64,000 bases of DNA from assembly GCA_035999765.1 (NCBI GenBank), contig CP108521.1:9300001-9364000 (forward strand), read 5' to 3'. Position 1 is the stretch's first letter, and every line of letters begins with the position of its first letter. Below are positions 51,800-59,959 of this stretch, one piece after another. Below the pieces are notes generated by a model, which ran no database searches, had not been told where the DNA came from, and worked only from the letters and a program-made list of their open reading frames with translations. The position numbers and the translations under genes were made by a program. This DNA comes from Streptomyces sp. NBC_01231. GTDB lineage: Bacteria > Actinomycetota > Actinomycetes > Streptomycetales > Streptomycetaceae.

Positions 51800-52476
51800 G
51801 ACTTTCCGTCCTTTCGCTCGCGGTGCGCCGATGAAGATGGGGTCCGCGTTGGGGGTCGGTCCCCAGAGCGGCACTTACTTGTTCCTGGTGACCTGTGTCC
51901 CGCTCAGCCTGTCCATCCCTTGATCTTCGCAGGGAATCCCGGCCTTTGGGCCGGGCGGGGCCACCTGCGGCGCCAAAGGCGGCGCGGAACAGGCTGCGCC
52001 TGGAGGTCACCCATCGCGACTGGGAACCCGGCGAGTTCCTCGACGCCGGCGGAAACGAGTTCCACGTCACGTGCTGACCCCGTCTTCCAACGCCACCGGC
52101 CGCCGCATCCGCGAACTGCCCGTCACCGCCGAAGCGCTGCTCTGAGCACGTGGGCGGCCGGCGTGCCCACCCGGTCACCAGGGCCGTCCGGCGGCTCACG
52201 ACGCCACAACCGCCGGGCACCGACGGAGAGATCGACGTCCTGGTACAGCGCGTGGAGCTCTGGATGTACGTCGAAGACTTTCCCAGCGCATCACCGCCAG
52301 GGGTTCGAATCAGTGTCTGGACAGCCGTTGGCCTGTCGGAAATCCGTCGCAAGCCTGCTCCGCATGTCGGTTCTCCAGGTAATGGAGGGTCTGGCTGGCA
52401 TTGAAGGTGGAAATGGCCGGAACCTGTCTGTACTGCAAGTCGAGTGCGGCATCGCCGTGCCAACAGGGAGAGTTCT
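51800..52476. other. 677-bp gap with degenerate coding relics
   Basis: Between the TetR gene and the MFS fusion no intact gene was recognised. The middle holds short stretches that look like ends of decayed genes (see 51895-52145). From 52146 to 52476 I see only scattered short frames and no clear promoter consensus. Confidence 0.5.
51895..52145 (+). pseudogene. Relics: NTF2-like fragment and C-terminus of a molybdopterin hydroxylase
   Basis: One frame (to 52077) ends with RLEVTHRDWEPGEFLDAGGN, which resembles the middle of a SnoaL/NTF2-like protein. An overlapping frame (52071-52145) reads TPSSNATGRRIRELPVTAEA then LL and stop, which closely resembles the C-terminus of xanthine-dehydrogenase-type large subunits (RIRELPITPE-like). 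Neither has a complete gene upstream, so these look like decayed remnants. The match is from memory of family endings, not a search. Confidence 0.4.
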
Positions 52477-54975
52477 GTGAGTGCTACCCACCAGGTGAAC
52501 GGCCACCGAGAACGGCAAGTGGCCACGCTGGTCATGGCCTGTGTCGGTATGTTCGTCGCCTATCTGCCGGTGACCACCGTCTCGGCGAGCCTGCCCGCCA
52601 TCCAGAGCGCATTGCACGCGTCGACGTCCCAACTGACCTGGGTCTCCTCCGCGTTCCAGCTCCCCATGGCCGCTCTCATCCTGACCGCCGGGGTCTTCGG
52701 CGACGTACACGGCCGCAAGAAGGTGTATCTGGCGGGCCTCGCGATGGCCGGCGTGGGAGCCGCTGTCGCGCTGTCGGCGCAGTCGGTCGAGGTCATCTGG
52801 GTCGGCCAGGCGTGTGCCGGACTGGGCGCCGCCGCGCTGCTGCCCTCGACGCTGGCGCTGATCAGCCACGCCGTATCCGACCCGCGCAAGCGCGCCACGT
52901 TCGTCGGGCTCTGGGCGGCGTCCCTGATGACCGCGCTGGCCGTCGGGCCGTTGATCGCCGGTGTGATCCTCGACCACACCACCTGGCGTTGGATCTTCCT
53001 GCCGACCATACCGGTGGCGGTCATCACCCTGGCAGTCGCGGCACCGCTGGTGAGCGACTCCCGCGCTCCCGGTGAGCGCCGACTGGACTGGCCCGGCCAG
53101 ATCACGGCAGCGGTGACGATCACCGCGCTGGTCTACGGCGTCATCGAGGGCGGTGCCGCATCGTTCACCGAGGGCCGGGTGATCGCGGCCCTGTCGCTGG
53201 CGGCGGTCGGTGCCGTCGCCTTCGTCCTGCTGGAGCGGCGCAGCCCCAGCCCGATGCTGGACCTGTCGCTGTTCCGCAGTGCGGCGTTCAGCGCGACGAC
53301 CCTGATCGCCATGATCACGTTCCTGGGGCTGATCGGCTTCTTCTTCGTCCTCAGCCTCTACTTCGGCATGGTGCAGCACCTCGACACCCTGCACGCGGGG
53401 TACCGGCTGCTGGTCGTCTCTGCGGTGTCCCTCGTTGTGGGCGCGCTGGCAGGCCGCCTGATGCACCGGATTTCGCCACGAGTCATGATCACCGCGGGCC
53501 TGCTGGCCACAGCCGGCGCGCTGTTCGCCCTGACCGCGATCGACGCGGGGACCTCCTTCGGTCCGCTGGCCTGGCGACTGGCCCTCCTTGGCCTGGGACT
53601 CGGCCTGGTGATCACCCCGATGACCGCCACCGCCGTCGCGTCGGTGCCTCATCACCTGGCCGGCATGGCGTCGGCGGGCAACAACGCCTTCCGGCAGGTC
53701 GGCGGTGCTCTTGGCCCGGCCGTCCTGGGCACCCTGCTGACGACGAAGAGCACCAACTCCCTGCCCGGCCACCTCCGGGACGCCGGCGTCAGCGGACCGG
53801 TCGCGCATCGGATCACCGGCGTCGCGGACGCCGACGGTCTGGGAGCGGTGGCCGGGATGAACCTCGGCAAGGACACCGGCCGTGCCATGGGCGCGTTGGG
53901 TGAGGCCTTCCTCGACGGCCTCTACCTGTGCCTGATCGTGGCCGCCGGCCTGGCCCTGCTTGCCGCTCTGGTGGGCGCCGTACTGCTGCGAACTCCGCGG
54001 TCCAAGAGCTCTGTCGCCGCTGCTGCGGATCATTCGGCGCCTGTGACCGCCGAGGCTTCCGTCGAGTCCGAGTCCGAGTCCGGGTCCGGGTCGGAGCGGG
54101 AGCCGGTGTTGGTCGGTGCCCATGCTCGGGGACGGTCGGGGGAGTCCGGGCAACGAGCGGGCGCGGTCGGCTTCGCCGGCGGCGGTGACACGTTCGTCCC
54201 TGACAGGGGCTCGGGTCCCGCCCTGTACGGCCGGATACTCGGGACGGCGGGGGAGGCGGTCGAAGGAGCCACGCTGACGCTGATCTCACTGGGCGGGCGA
54301 CAACTGGGCCGGGCCGTGGCACATTCCGAAGGCCGCTACCGGCTGGACGCGCCGAGCGCCGGATCGTACGTCCTGATCGCGGCGGCGGAGGGCCACCAAC
54401 CGCAGGCGTCCACCGTGGTGGTGGGTGAGGAGTCGCTGTCCCACGACGTCCTTCTGTCAGCCAACAGCGGGCTGGTCGGCACGGTGGTCACGGCCGGGGA
54501 CGGGGTGCCCGTGCAGGGGGCGACGGTGGCGGTGACGGATGTGCGGGGAGAGGCACTGGCCGCTGAAACGACCGACGCAACCGGCGCGTTCGCGTTCGGC
54601 GAGCTGCCGCAAGGCGAGGTCACGGTGGTGGTGAACGCGCCCGGATTCCGGCCCGCCGCTCTCCCGGTGCGGGTGTTCGGCCCTCGACTCGCCCGTCTGG
54701 ACGTGGCGTTGTGGCCGGGAGCAGTACTTCGGGGCACCGTGCGGACGGGATCCGATCGCCGGGCATTGACCGACGCGCGGGTCACGCTCGTGGACAAGGC
54801 GGGCAACGTCATCGGCACGGCGACCACCGGGCCGGACGGCGGCTATGCCTTCACCGACCTGGACGCCGGGGACTACTCGGTGATCGCCAGTGGTTATCCG
54901 CCGGTCGCGGCACCGGTGTCCGTGGACGGGCCGGGGCTTGAGTTCGATGTGGAGCTGGCTCATTCGGAGCGCTGA
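52477..54975 (+). CDS. DHA2-type MFS exporter fused to three transthyretin-like domains
   Basis: An 832-residue protein. Residues about 15-515 form a 14-helix MFS drug/proton antiporter (motif A FGDVHGRKKVYLAG, QLTWVSSAFQLPMAALILT). A Ser/Glu-rich linker (ESESESGSGSE, near 54065-54100) follows. Then come three repeats of a carboxypeptidase-regulatory/transthyretin-like fold at about 54220-54462, 54469-54714 and 54721-54960, each with a G-x-V start, a GATLTLIS-, GATVAVTD- or DARVTLVD-like strand and a YRLDAPSAGSY-, FAFGELPQG- or YAFTDLDAGDY-like end. GGGAG precedes the GTG at 52477. Both MFS termini should be cytoplasmic, so the appended domains likely act inside the cell. Substrate unknown. 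Confidence 0.85.
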   Translation: MSATHQVNGHRERQVATLVMACVGMFVAYLPVTTVSASLPAIQSALHASTSQLTWVSSAFQLPMAALILTAGVFGDVHGRKKVYLAGLAMAGVGAAVALSAQSVEVIWVGQACAGLGAAALLPSTLALISHAVSDPRKRATFVGLWAASLMTALAVGPLIAGVILDHTTWRWIFLPTIPVAVITLAVAAPLVSDSRAPGERRLDWPGQITAAVTITALVYGVIEGGAASFTEGRVIAALSLAAVGAVAFVLLERRSPSPMLDLSLFRSAAFSATTLIAMITFLGLIGFFFVLSLYFGMVQHLDTLHAGYRLLVVSAVSLVVGALAGRLMHRISPRVMITAGLLATAGALFALTAIDAGTSFGPLAWRLALLGLGLGLVITPMTATAVASVPHHLAGMASAGNNAFRQVGGALGPAVLGTLLTTKSTNSLPGHLRDAGVSGPVAHRITGVADADGLGAVAGMNLGKDTGRAMGALGEAFLDGLYLCLIVAAGLALLAALVGAVLLRTPRSKSSVAAAADHSAPVTAEASVESESESGSGSEREPVLVGAHARGRSGESGQRAGAVGFAGGGDTFVPDRGSGPALYGRILGTAGEAVEGATLTLISLGGRQLGRAVAHSEGRYRLDAPSAGSYVLIAAAEGHQPQASTVVVGEESLSHDVLLSANSGLVGTVVTAGDGVPVQGATVAVTDVRGEALAAETTDATGAFAFGELPQGEVTVVVNAPGFRPAALPVRVFGPRLARLDVALWPGAVLRGTVRTGSDRRALTDARVTLVDKAGNVIGTATTGPDGGYAFTDLDAGDYSVIASGYPPVAAPVSVDGPGLEFDVELAHSER

Positions 54976-55021
54976 GCGGGCAATCCGATCGGCAGCCTTC
55001 GGCTGAGAGCCAGGCAGTGTG

Positions 55022-55069
55022 CGTACCGGTCCGGCCCCGCCCGGGGCACGGAGGGCCCGGACCGGTACG
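55022..55069 (+). terminator. Hairpin terminator after the MFS fusion
   Basis: CGTACCGGTCCGG (55022-55034) pairs with CCGGACCGGTACG (55057-55069), a 13-bp perfect stem around a 22-base loop, 47 bases past the stop. Confidence 0.7.
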
Positions 55070-55104
55070 GGGTGCGTCCGTGGGGACGGGAGCGCGCCCG
55101 CGCG

Positions 55105-55143
55105 CGTGGTCCGGGGCTCACTCCCCCCGGGTCCCGGACCACG
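55105..55143 (-). terminator. Hairpin terminator after the Lrp gene
   Basis: CGTGGTCCGGG (55105-55115) pairs with CCCGGACCACG (55133-55143). It lies 37 bases beyond the stop of the convergent Lrp-type gene, making a back-to-back terminator pair with 55022-55069. Confidence 0.65.
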
Positions 55144-55179
55144 ACGTGACAACGTGGACAGGCTGACGTGGGGGTGCGG

Positions 55180-56154
55180 TCACCGGTTCGGTTCGTACGT
55201 GAGTTGTTTGACCTGGCGCAGGACGAGGGCCGACTCGACCGCCTGGATGCCGTCGAGGGCACCGATCCTCTCGCTCAGGTAGGTGTAGAGCTCGTCGGAG
55301 CTGGTGAATTGGGCGGAGACGACGATGTTCTCCTGGCCGGTGGTGGCGGACACGAAATCCACTTCCTGGTGCGCGGCGATGCTGGCGCCCACGTCGGCCA
55401 GTGCACGGGGCGTCACGGTGAGCCAGAGCATGACGCTGACGTCCTGTCCGAGGGACACGTGGTCGTACTGCACGTCGAAGTACAGCGCGCCCGTGGAGCG
55501 CAGGGTCTCGAGCCTCCGTTTGACCGCCGACTCCGACTGGCCGGTGGCCTTGTGCAGGTCGGCCACGGTGGCCCGGCCGTCGTGGCGGAGTACCGCGAGC
55601 AGCGCCTCGTCCGCCGGGTCCGGAATGAGGTGGGCGTCGAGCGGGACCGGATCCGGCAGGCGCAGAGCGGACTGCTGTTCGGGGGTGAGGGCGTGGGACT
55701 TGTTCAACCAGCCGAGTGAGCCGCCGTAGAAGGAATGCAGGAGGCAGTGGGCGGTCACCCTGATGATCTGCCGGGTGCGTTGGAGCCGGCCGAAGAGCAG
55801 TTCGTCCCTCTCCTTTCGGCTGCGGGGCTTCATGCCGCAGACGACCTCGGTGCCGCCCGAGATGAGGTTCACGTAGAGGGTGTCGGGGCGTCTGGCGAGG
55901 GCGTCCGCGAGGTGCTCCGCCACGTCCGGGATGCAGTGCAGTCGTACGATCCACGTCTGCCGGCCGAACCGGTTCTCGTCCGTCATGCCGAGAACGCGCA
56001 CGTTGACGGCGTTGTGCAGCCTCCGGTACCGCCGGGCCACGGTCTGGTCGGAGACTCCGAGGACGGCGGCGATACGGCTGAACGGGGCGCGCCCGTCGAG
56101 CTGCAGCGCCTGCAGAATCTGGAGGTCGAGGGGGTCGAGCGTCGGCGGGCCCAC
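55180..56154 (-). CDS. Double-unit Lrp/AsnC-family regulator
   Basis: A 324-residue protein with two Lrp-like units: HTH 1 in LDLQILQALQLDGRAPFSRI and HTH 2 in DEALLAVLRHDGRATVADLH (about residues 179-215), each followed by a RAM-type segment. Most Lrp proteins are about 150 residues, so this is the fused actinobacterial form. It starts four bases after the MarR stop, so the two are one operon. Target unknown. Confidence 0.85.
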   Translation of the reverse strand: MGPPTLDPLDLQILQALQLDGRAPFSRIAAVLGVSDQTVARRYRRLHNAVNVRVLGMTDENRFGRQTWIVRLHCIPDVAEHLADALARRPDTLYVNLISGGTEVVCGMKPRSRKERDELLFGRLQRTRQIIRVTAHCLLHSFYGGSLGWLNKSHALTPEQQSALRLPDPVPLDAHLIPDPADEALLAVLRHDGRATVADLHKATGQSESAVKRRLETLRSTGALYFDVQYDHVSLGQDVSVMLWLTVTPRALADVGASIAAHQEVDFVSATTGQENIVVSAQFTSSDELYTYLSERIGALDGIQAVESALVLRQVKQLTYEPNR

Positions 56155-56158
56155 CGGC

Positions 56159-56614
56159 TCATGCCTCCCGGACCACGTCGGCCACCTCGTCGAGCAGTGT
56201 CCTCAGCTGTGCGGCCTTCTCGGGACCCAGCTTCTCGGCGATCCGCTGTTCGATCCCCACGATCACGGCGTCGGCATCGCGCAGGGAGTCGAGGCCGGCG
56301 TCGGTGAGGTGCAGCTCCTGCACATGGCCGTGGCGCGGGTGCGGTCGGCGTTCCAGTTGGCCCCGCTCCTCCAGGCGCGCCACCTGGGAGGCCACCGCCT
56401 GCGGGGTGACGTTCAGGCGGCGGGCCAGTTCCGCGCCGGTCAGGCCGGGATCGCTGTGGACGGACATCAGCAGGGTGTACTGCGCGGCCGCGATGCCCAG
56501 CGGTCGCAGCCGCTGGTCTTTCCGGGCCTGCACCGCCCATTCCGCCCGGCGCAGCGCCCAGGTCACCCGGCCCAGTGCGTTGGCAGCGATGAGCCGCTCG
56601 TCATCGTGTGTCAC
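56159..56614 (-). CDS. MarR-family regulator
   Basis: A 151-residue MarR regulator: winged HTH with LTGAELARRLNVTPQAVASQ, then RLEERGQLERRPHPRHGHVQ. It is about 70 percent identical by eye to the MarR at 56762, an evident duplication. GTG 56614 is chosen: TATTCT lies six bases upstream, implying a leaderless message, while the ATG at 56647 would overlap the promoter dyad. Operon with the Lrp-type gene. Confidence 0.83.
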   Translation of the reverse strand: MTHDDERLIAANALGRVTWALRRAEWAVQARKDQRLRPLGIAAAQYTLLMSVHSDPGLTGAELARRLNVTPQAVASQVARLEERGQLERRPHPRHGHVQELHLTDAGLDSLRDADAVIVGIEQRIAEKLGPEKAAQLRTLLDEVADVVREA

Positions 56615-56620
56615 GCCGCG

Positions 56621-56662
56621 AGAATACGGCACCCGGGTGCGCATCAATTACCTGACAGTAAT
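56621..56662 (-). promoter_or_regulatory. MarR promoter and operator
   Basis: ATTACCTGACAGTAAT (56647-56662) is a dyad with perfect five-base arms. The minus-strand -10 TATTCT is at 56626-56621, six bases before the GTG. The dyad covers the -35 region, as expected for MarR autorepression. Confidence 0.6.
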
Positions 56663-56761
56663 CAACCAGCTGAAGGATTTGGGTTTGCCTCCGACCCTCC
56701 CAACGGTTCACCACGGAGGCCACCACTTGAGAGGGTGACTCTCAGTCGACGGGGCGCACGT

Positions 56762-57250
56762 TCACTCCTCGCGAACCGTCTCGGCGACCCGGTTGAGCAG
56801 CGACCGCAGCTGCGCGGTCTCCTTCGGGCCGAGGCCACCGGTGATCTGCAGCTCGATGTCGGCGATCACTTTGTCGGCCGCGCGCAGCGCCTCCCGCCCG
56901 GCGTCGGTGAGGTGCAGCTCCTGCACATGCCGATGGCGCGGGTGCTCGCGTCTCTCCACCTGTCCGCGGTTCTCCAGGCGTGCGACCAGCGAGGCGACGG
57001 CCTGGGGGGTCACGTTGAGGCGGCGGGCCAGCTCGGCGCCGGTCAGCCCCGGATCGGCGTGCACCGAGATCAGGAGCGTGTAGTGCGGGGCCGCCAGGCC
57101 CAGCGGGCGCAGCCGCTGTTCCTTGAGCGTCTGCACTGCCAGTTCCGCGCGGCGCAATGCCCACGTCACCCGGTCAAGGGCGTTGAGCCCGACGGGCTCC
57201 TCGTTGTCAGGAGCGTCATGCCCGAGGGGTTCCTCGTTGTTTCGTTTCAC
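56762..57250 (-). CDS. MarR-family regulator
   Basis: A 162-residue MarR regulator with the same core as the gene at 56159 (LTGAELARRLNVTPQAVASL, ENRGQVERREHPRHRHVQEL) and an extra N-terminal NEEP repeat. GTG 57250 is six bases after TATCCT (57262-57257), again a leaderless layout. It is divergent from the SDR at 57323, and the shared gap holds a 20-bp dyad, so it most likely represses that gene and itself. Confidence 0.86.
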   Translation of the reverse strand: MKRNNEEPLGHDAPDNEEPVGLNALDRVTWALRRAELAVQTLKEQRLRPLGLAAPHYTLLISVHADPGLTGAELARRLNVTPQAVASLVARLENRGQVERREHPRHRHVQELHLTDAGREALRAADKVIADIELQITGGLGPKETAQLRSLLNRVAETVREE

Positions 57251-57274
57251 GCGAGAAGGATACGGCACTTCACA

Positions 57275-57316
57275 ACTATCAAGCATTTGACAGTAGCCCA
57301 GCGTTTGGCGAACACT
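57275..57316 (+). promoter_or_regulatory. SDR promoter with MarR-type operator; leaderless start
   Basis: The dyad ACTATCAAGCATTTGACAGT (57275-57294) overlaps the -35 TTGACA (57287-57292). AACACT (57311-57316) follows after 18 bases and the ATG comes six bases later, so the message is probably leaderless. The core TATCAA..TTTGA is shared with 19126-19139. Confidence 0.65.
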
Positions 57317-57322
57317 GGACCC

Positions 57323-58108
57323 ATGACTCGAACCATCGCTTTGATCACTGGCGCCTCCTCCGGTATCGGCGCCGCCTACGCCCGACTCCTGGCGGACGAG
57401 CACGACCTCGTTCTGGTGGCGCGACGCGCCGACCGGCTCGCCGACCTCGCCGAGGAACTCCGCGCCCATGGAGCAGCCGTCGAGGTACTGCCCGCCGACC
57501 TGATGACCCACGACGGCATCACCGCTGTCACCGACCGCCTGGCCGCCGGGGATGTACGCACGCTGATCAGCAACGCCGGCGCCGGCGGCTACGCCCCGCT
57601 CACCGAGGTCGAGTCGGCCGACATCGACCGTCTGCTCACCCTCAACGCCGTCGCCCCCGTCCGGCTGGTTCACGCGGCACTTCCCGGGATGCTCGCGGCA
57701 GGCGAAGGTGCGATCGTCACCGTCGCCTCACTCCTCGCCTTCAGCGCCGGCTTCACGGACCCGCGAGCGCCCCGGCGCACCCTGTACGTCGCCGCGAAGG
57801 CCGCCACCCTGGGCTTCACCCGCACCCTCGCCACTGAACTCGCCGACACCCCGCTCCGCGTCCAGGTGCTGTGCCCCGGCGTTGTGGCGACGGAGTGGAA
57901 CAGCGGCGCCGGCCACAACATCCCCTGGGCGATGACGCCCGAGGACGTGGCGTCGGCCAGCCTGGCCGGGCTGCGCCTGGGTGAGACCGTCTGCGCCCCT
58001 GGTCTGGAGGGTCAGGACGCCGCCCTGGATGCCTTGCTCGCCGCGGAGGCCGCTTTTGTCGCCGGTGGCAACCAGCCCACACTCGCGGCTCGCTACACGG
58101 ATCAGTGA
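57323..58108 (+). CDS. Short-chain dehydrogenase/reductase (SDR)
   Basis: A 261-residue classical SDR: GASSGIG at 10-16, ISNAGAGG, catalytic Ser136, Tyr155 and Lys159 (RRTLYVAAK). It is a close paralogue of the SDR at 19173 and has a matching promoter. Regulated, by inference, by the divergent MarR at 56762. Substrate unknown. Confidence 0.89.
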   Translation: MTRTIALITGASSGIGAAYARLLADEHDLVLVARRADRLADLAEELRAHGAAVEVLPADLMTHDGITAVTDRLAAGDVRTLISNAGAGGYAPLTEVESADIDRLLTLNAVAPVRLVHAALPGMLAAGEGAIVTVASLLAFSAGFTDPRAPRRTLYVAAKAATLGFTRTLATELADTPLRVQVLCPGVVATEWNSGAGHNIPWAMTPEDVASASLAGLRLGETVCAPGLEGQDAALDALLAAEAAFVAGGNQPTLAARYTDQ

Positions 58109-58420
58109 GCTCAGGGCTGTCATGACCGGCGGGTGGGTGCTTGTCGCCCGCCCCGCCTCCCTCTTGGCGCCAAGTCATGAGAAGAGCGCTCGGAAATCAC
58201 GCTTTCTTCCCTGCTCTTGACTGGATCAGTGCTCCCTACCTAGCTTGGCTCTAGTTCAAGAGAGGGAGGGCGGCCTTCGAGCCGTCGCTGAAGTCATTCA
58301 CGGCGCGCACCCGCTCTCACACAGCGGCCCCTCGCCGCGCCGAAGACCGCGTCCGCCACCTGCCATCACCCTCCGGGTGCCGTTCGGGCGCAGGCGGTCG
58401 TCACACAGTGGGAGAGACCC
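58109..58420 (+). other. 312-bp gap: weak hairpin, promoter and 5' leader
   Basis: GGCGGG (58128-58133) can pair with CCCGCC (58147-58152), a weak terminator for the SDR. The promoter and operator at 58217-58260 follow, then an untranslated leader of about 160 bases before the aldehyde dehydrogenase GTG. No ORF with coding character was seen in the leader. Confidence 0.5.
58217..58260 (+). promoter_or_regulatory. ALDH operon promoter with shared catabolic operator, copy 3
   Basis: TTGACT (58217-58222), 18 bases, TAGCTT (58241-58246) form a promoter. The element CTTGGCTCTAGTTCAAG (58244-58260), continued by AGAGGGAGG, overlaps the -10 and start point and matches copies at 45066 and 45159. Confidence 0.7.
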
Positions 58421-59959
58421 GTGACCAACAACATTCCGACGATCACGCGTGATGGAGTCATAGGACAGGACGGGAACGAGGTAGTCACCGTCGACCAAGC
58501 CACCGGGGCCGAGCTCGCCCGGTACCCCGTGGCCGGCGAGGAAGAGGCGGGCGCGGCCGTCGCCGCCGCCCGCTCGGTCGCCGGGGCCTGGTGGGACCTC
58601 GGATTCGAGGGCCGCGCGGAGCGGCTGCGCGCGTGGCGGCGGGAGATCGCCGCGAGCGGTGAGGAGGGGGCCGCCCTCATCCACGCGGAGAACGGCAAGC
58701 CCACGGACGACGCCCGCAGTGAGGTGCTGTCGACCCTGCAACACCTGCTGTTCGCCATCGACAACGCCGAGCGCGTCCTGGGGCGCCGGGACATCCCGGC
58801 CGGCCCAGTGGCGTCCAATCAGCAGGCATGGGTCGAGTACCGCCCCTACGGCGTCGTCGGCGTCATCGGTCCATGGAACTTCCCTCTGATGACCCCGGGC
58901 GCCATCGTCATCAACGCGCTCACGGCCGGCAACGCCGTCGTCCTCAAGCCCAGCCACGTCACACCGGGTGTCGGCGAGTGGATCGTCCGCACCTGGCAGC
59001 GCGCGGTTCCCGACTTCCCGGCAGTCCTCCAGCACCTCAACGGCTTCGGGGCCACGGGCCAGGCGCTCATCGGCGCCGGCCTGGACAAGCTCGCGTTCAC
59101 CGGCAGCGTCGCCACGGGGAAGACGGTCGCCGCTCAGTGCGCGGCGACCGTGACCCCCATGCTGCTCGAACTCGGCGGCAACGACGGCGTCGTGGTGGCC
59201 GAGGACGCCGATCTGGAGGAAGCCGCCAAGCACGTCGTCTGGGGCGCCCTGCAGAACACCGGGCACGGCTGCATCAGTCTCGAAGTGGCCTACGTCGTCG
59301 AGTCCGTCTACGACACCTTCGTCGAGAAGGTCACCGAACTTGCCGGAAAGGTGCGCGTCGGCAGCGACGAGAACGCGCAGATCGGCCCCGTTCCGCTGGC
59401 CAGCCAGATCCCGATCATCCGGGACCACATCCAGGACGCACTCGCGCACGGCGCGACCGCCACGGTCGGCGGCCTCGAGACGGTGACCGGTGACCGCTAC
59501 GTCGCCCCCACCATCCTCGTCGACGTGGCTCCCGACGCCCTCGCGGCCACGGAGGAGACCTTCGGGCCGACACTGGCCGTCGTCAAGGTCGCCGACACCG
59601 AGGAGGCCGTCGCACGGATCAATGCCGGCCAGTACGGCCTGGGCAGCGCCGTGTTCAGCCGCGACCGCGGTGAGGAGATCGCCCGCCGCCTGCGCGTCGG
59701 AATGACCAGCATCAACGACGCCCTCGTGTTCTCGATGAACCCCGCGCTGCCCTTCGGCGGCCGAGGTGACAGCGGGTACGGGCGCAAGCACGGCGAGGAA
59801 GGACTCCGCGAGTTCGCCTACCCGCACTCCTTCTCCGCCAAGACCGGCCCCGCCCAGTTCTCGGCTTCGACCTTCGACCGGCGGCCCGGCGCGATGGCAG
59901 GAGCCCTCGCCGCGGTCCGCGACAGGATCCTGGCCGAGGGCGCCAAGAAGACCGCCTGA
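58421..59959 (+). CDS. Aldehyde dehydrogenase
   Basis: A 512-residue ALDH superfamily member. Active-site residues are present: Asn153 (GPWNFP), Glu250 (LLELGGND) and nucleophile Cys284 (NTGHGCIS, where GQ is more usual than GH). GSVATGK is the cofactor loop. GGGAG precedes the GTG. It would oxidise an aromatic or semialdehyde intermediate to the acid with NAD(P). First gene of the block with the decarboxylase-type amidohydrolase and MDR, under the shared catabolic operator. Confidence 0.9.
   Translation: MTNNIPTITRDGVIGQDGNEVVTVDQATGAELARYPVAGEEEAGAAVAAARSVAGAWWDLGFEGRAERLRAWRREIAASGEEGAALIHAENGKPTDDARSEVLSTLQHLLFAIDNAERVLGRRDIPAGPVASNQQAWVEYRPYGVVGVIGPWNFPLMTPGAIVINALTAGNAVVLKPSHVTPGVGEWIVRTWQRAVPDFPAVLQHLNGFGATGQALIGAGLDKLAFTGSVATGKTVAAQCAATVTPMLLELGGNDGVVVAEDADLEEAAKHVVWGALQNTGHGCISLEVAYVVESVYDTFVEKVTELAGKVRVGSDENAQIGPVPLASQIPIIRDHIQDALAHGATATVGGLETVTGDRYVAPTILVDVAPDALAATEETFGPTLAVVKVADTEEAVARINAGQYGLGSAVFSRDRGEEIARRLRVGMTSINDALVFSMNPALPFGGRGDSGYGRKHGEEGLREFAYPHSFSAKTGPAQFSASTFDRRPGAMAGALAAVRDRILAEGAKKTA

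Noticed and set aside
52300..52312. GGGTTCGAATC resembling a tRNA T-loop, as if an attachment-site remnant
   Set aside because: The flanking bases cannot form a T-stem and no acceptor stem or anticodon arm is present nearby.
54065..54100. Short GAGTCC/GGGTCC-type hexamer repeats considered as a regulatory repeat or CRISPR-like array
   Set aside because: They are in frame and encode the Ser/Glu/Gly linker of the MFS fusion; there are no spacers or cas genes.
52291..54153. 620-codon open frame antisense to the MFS gene
   Set aside because: Gln/Arg/His/Gly-rich shadow frame without recognisable domains; the plus frame is a clear transporter.
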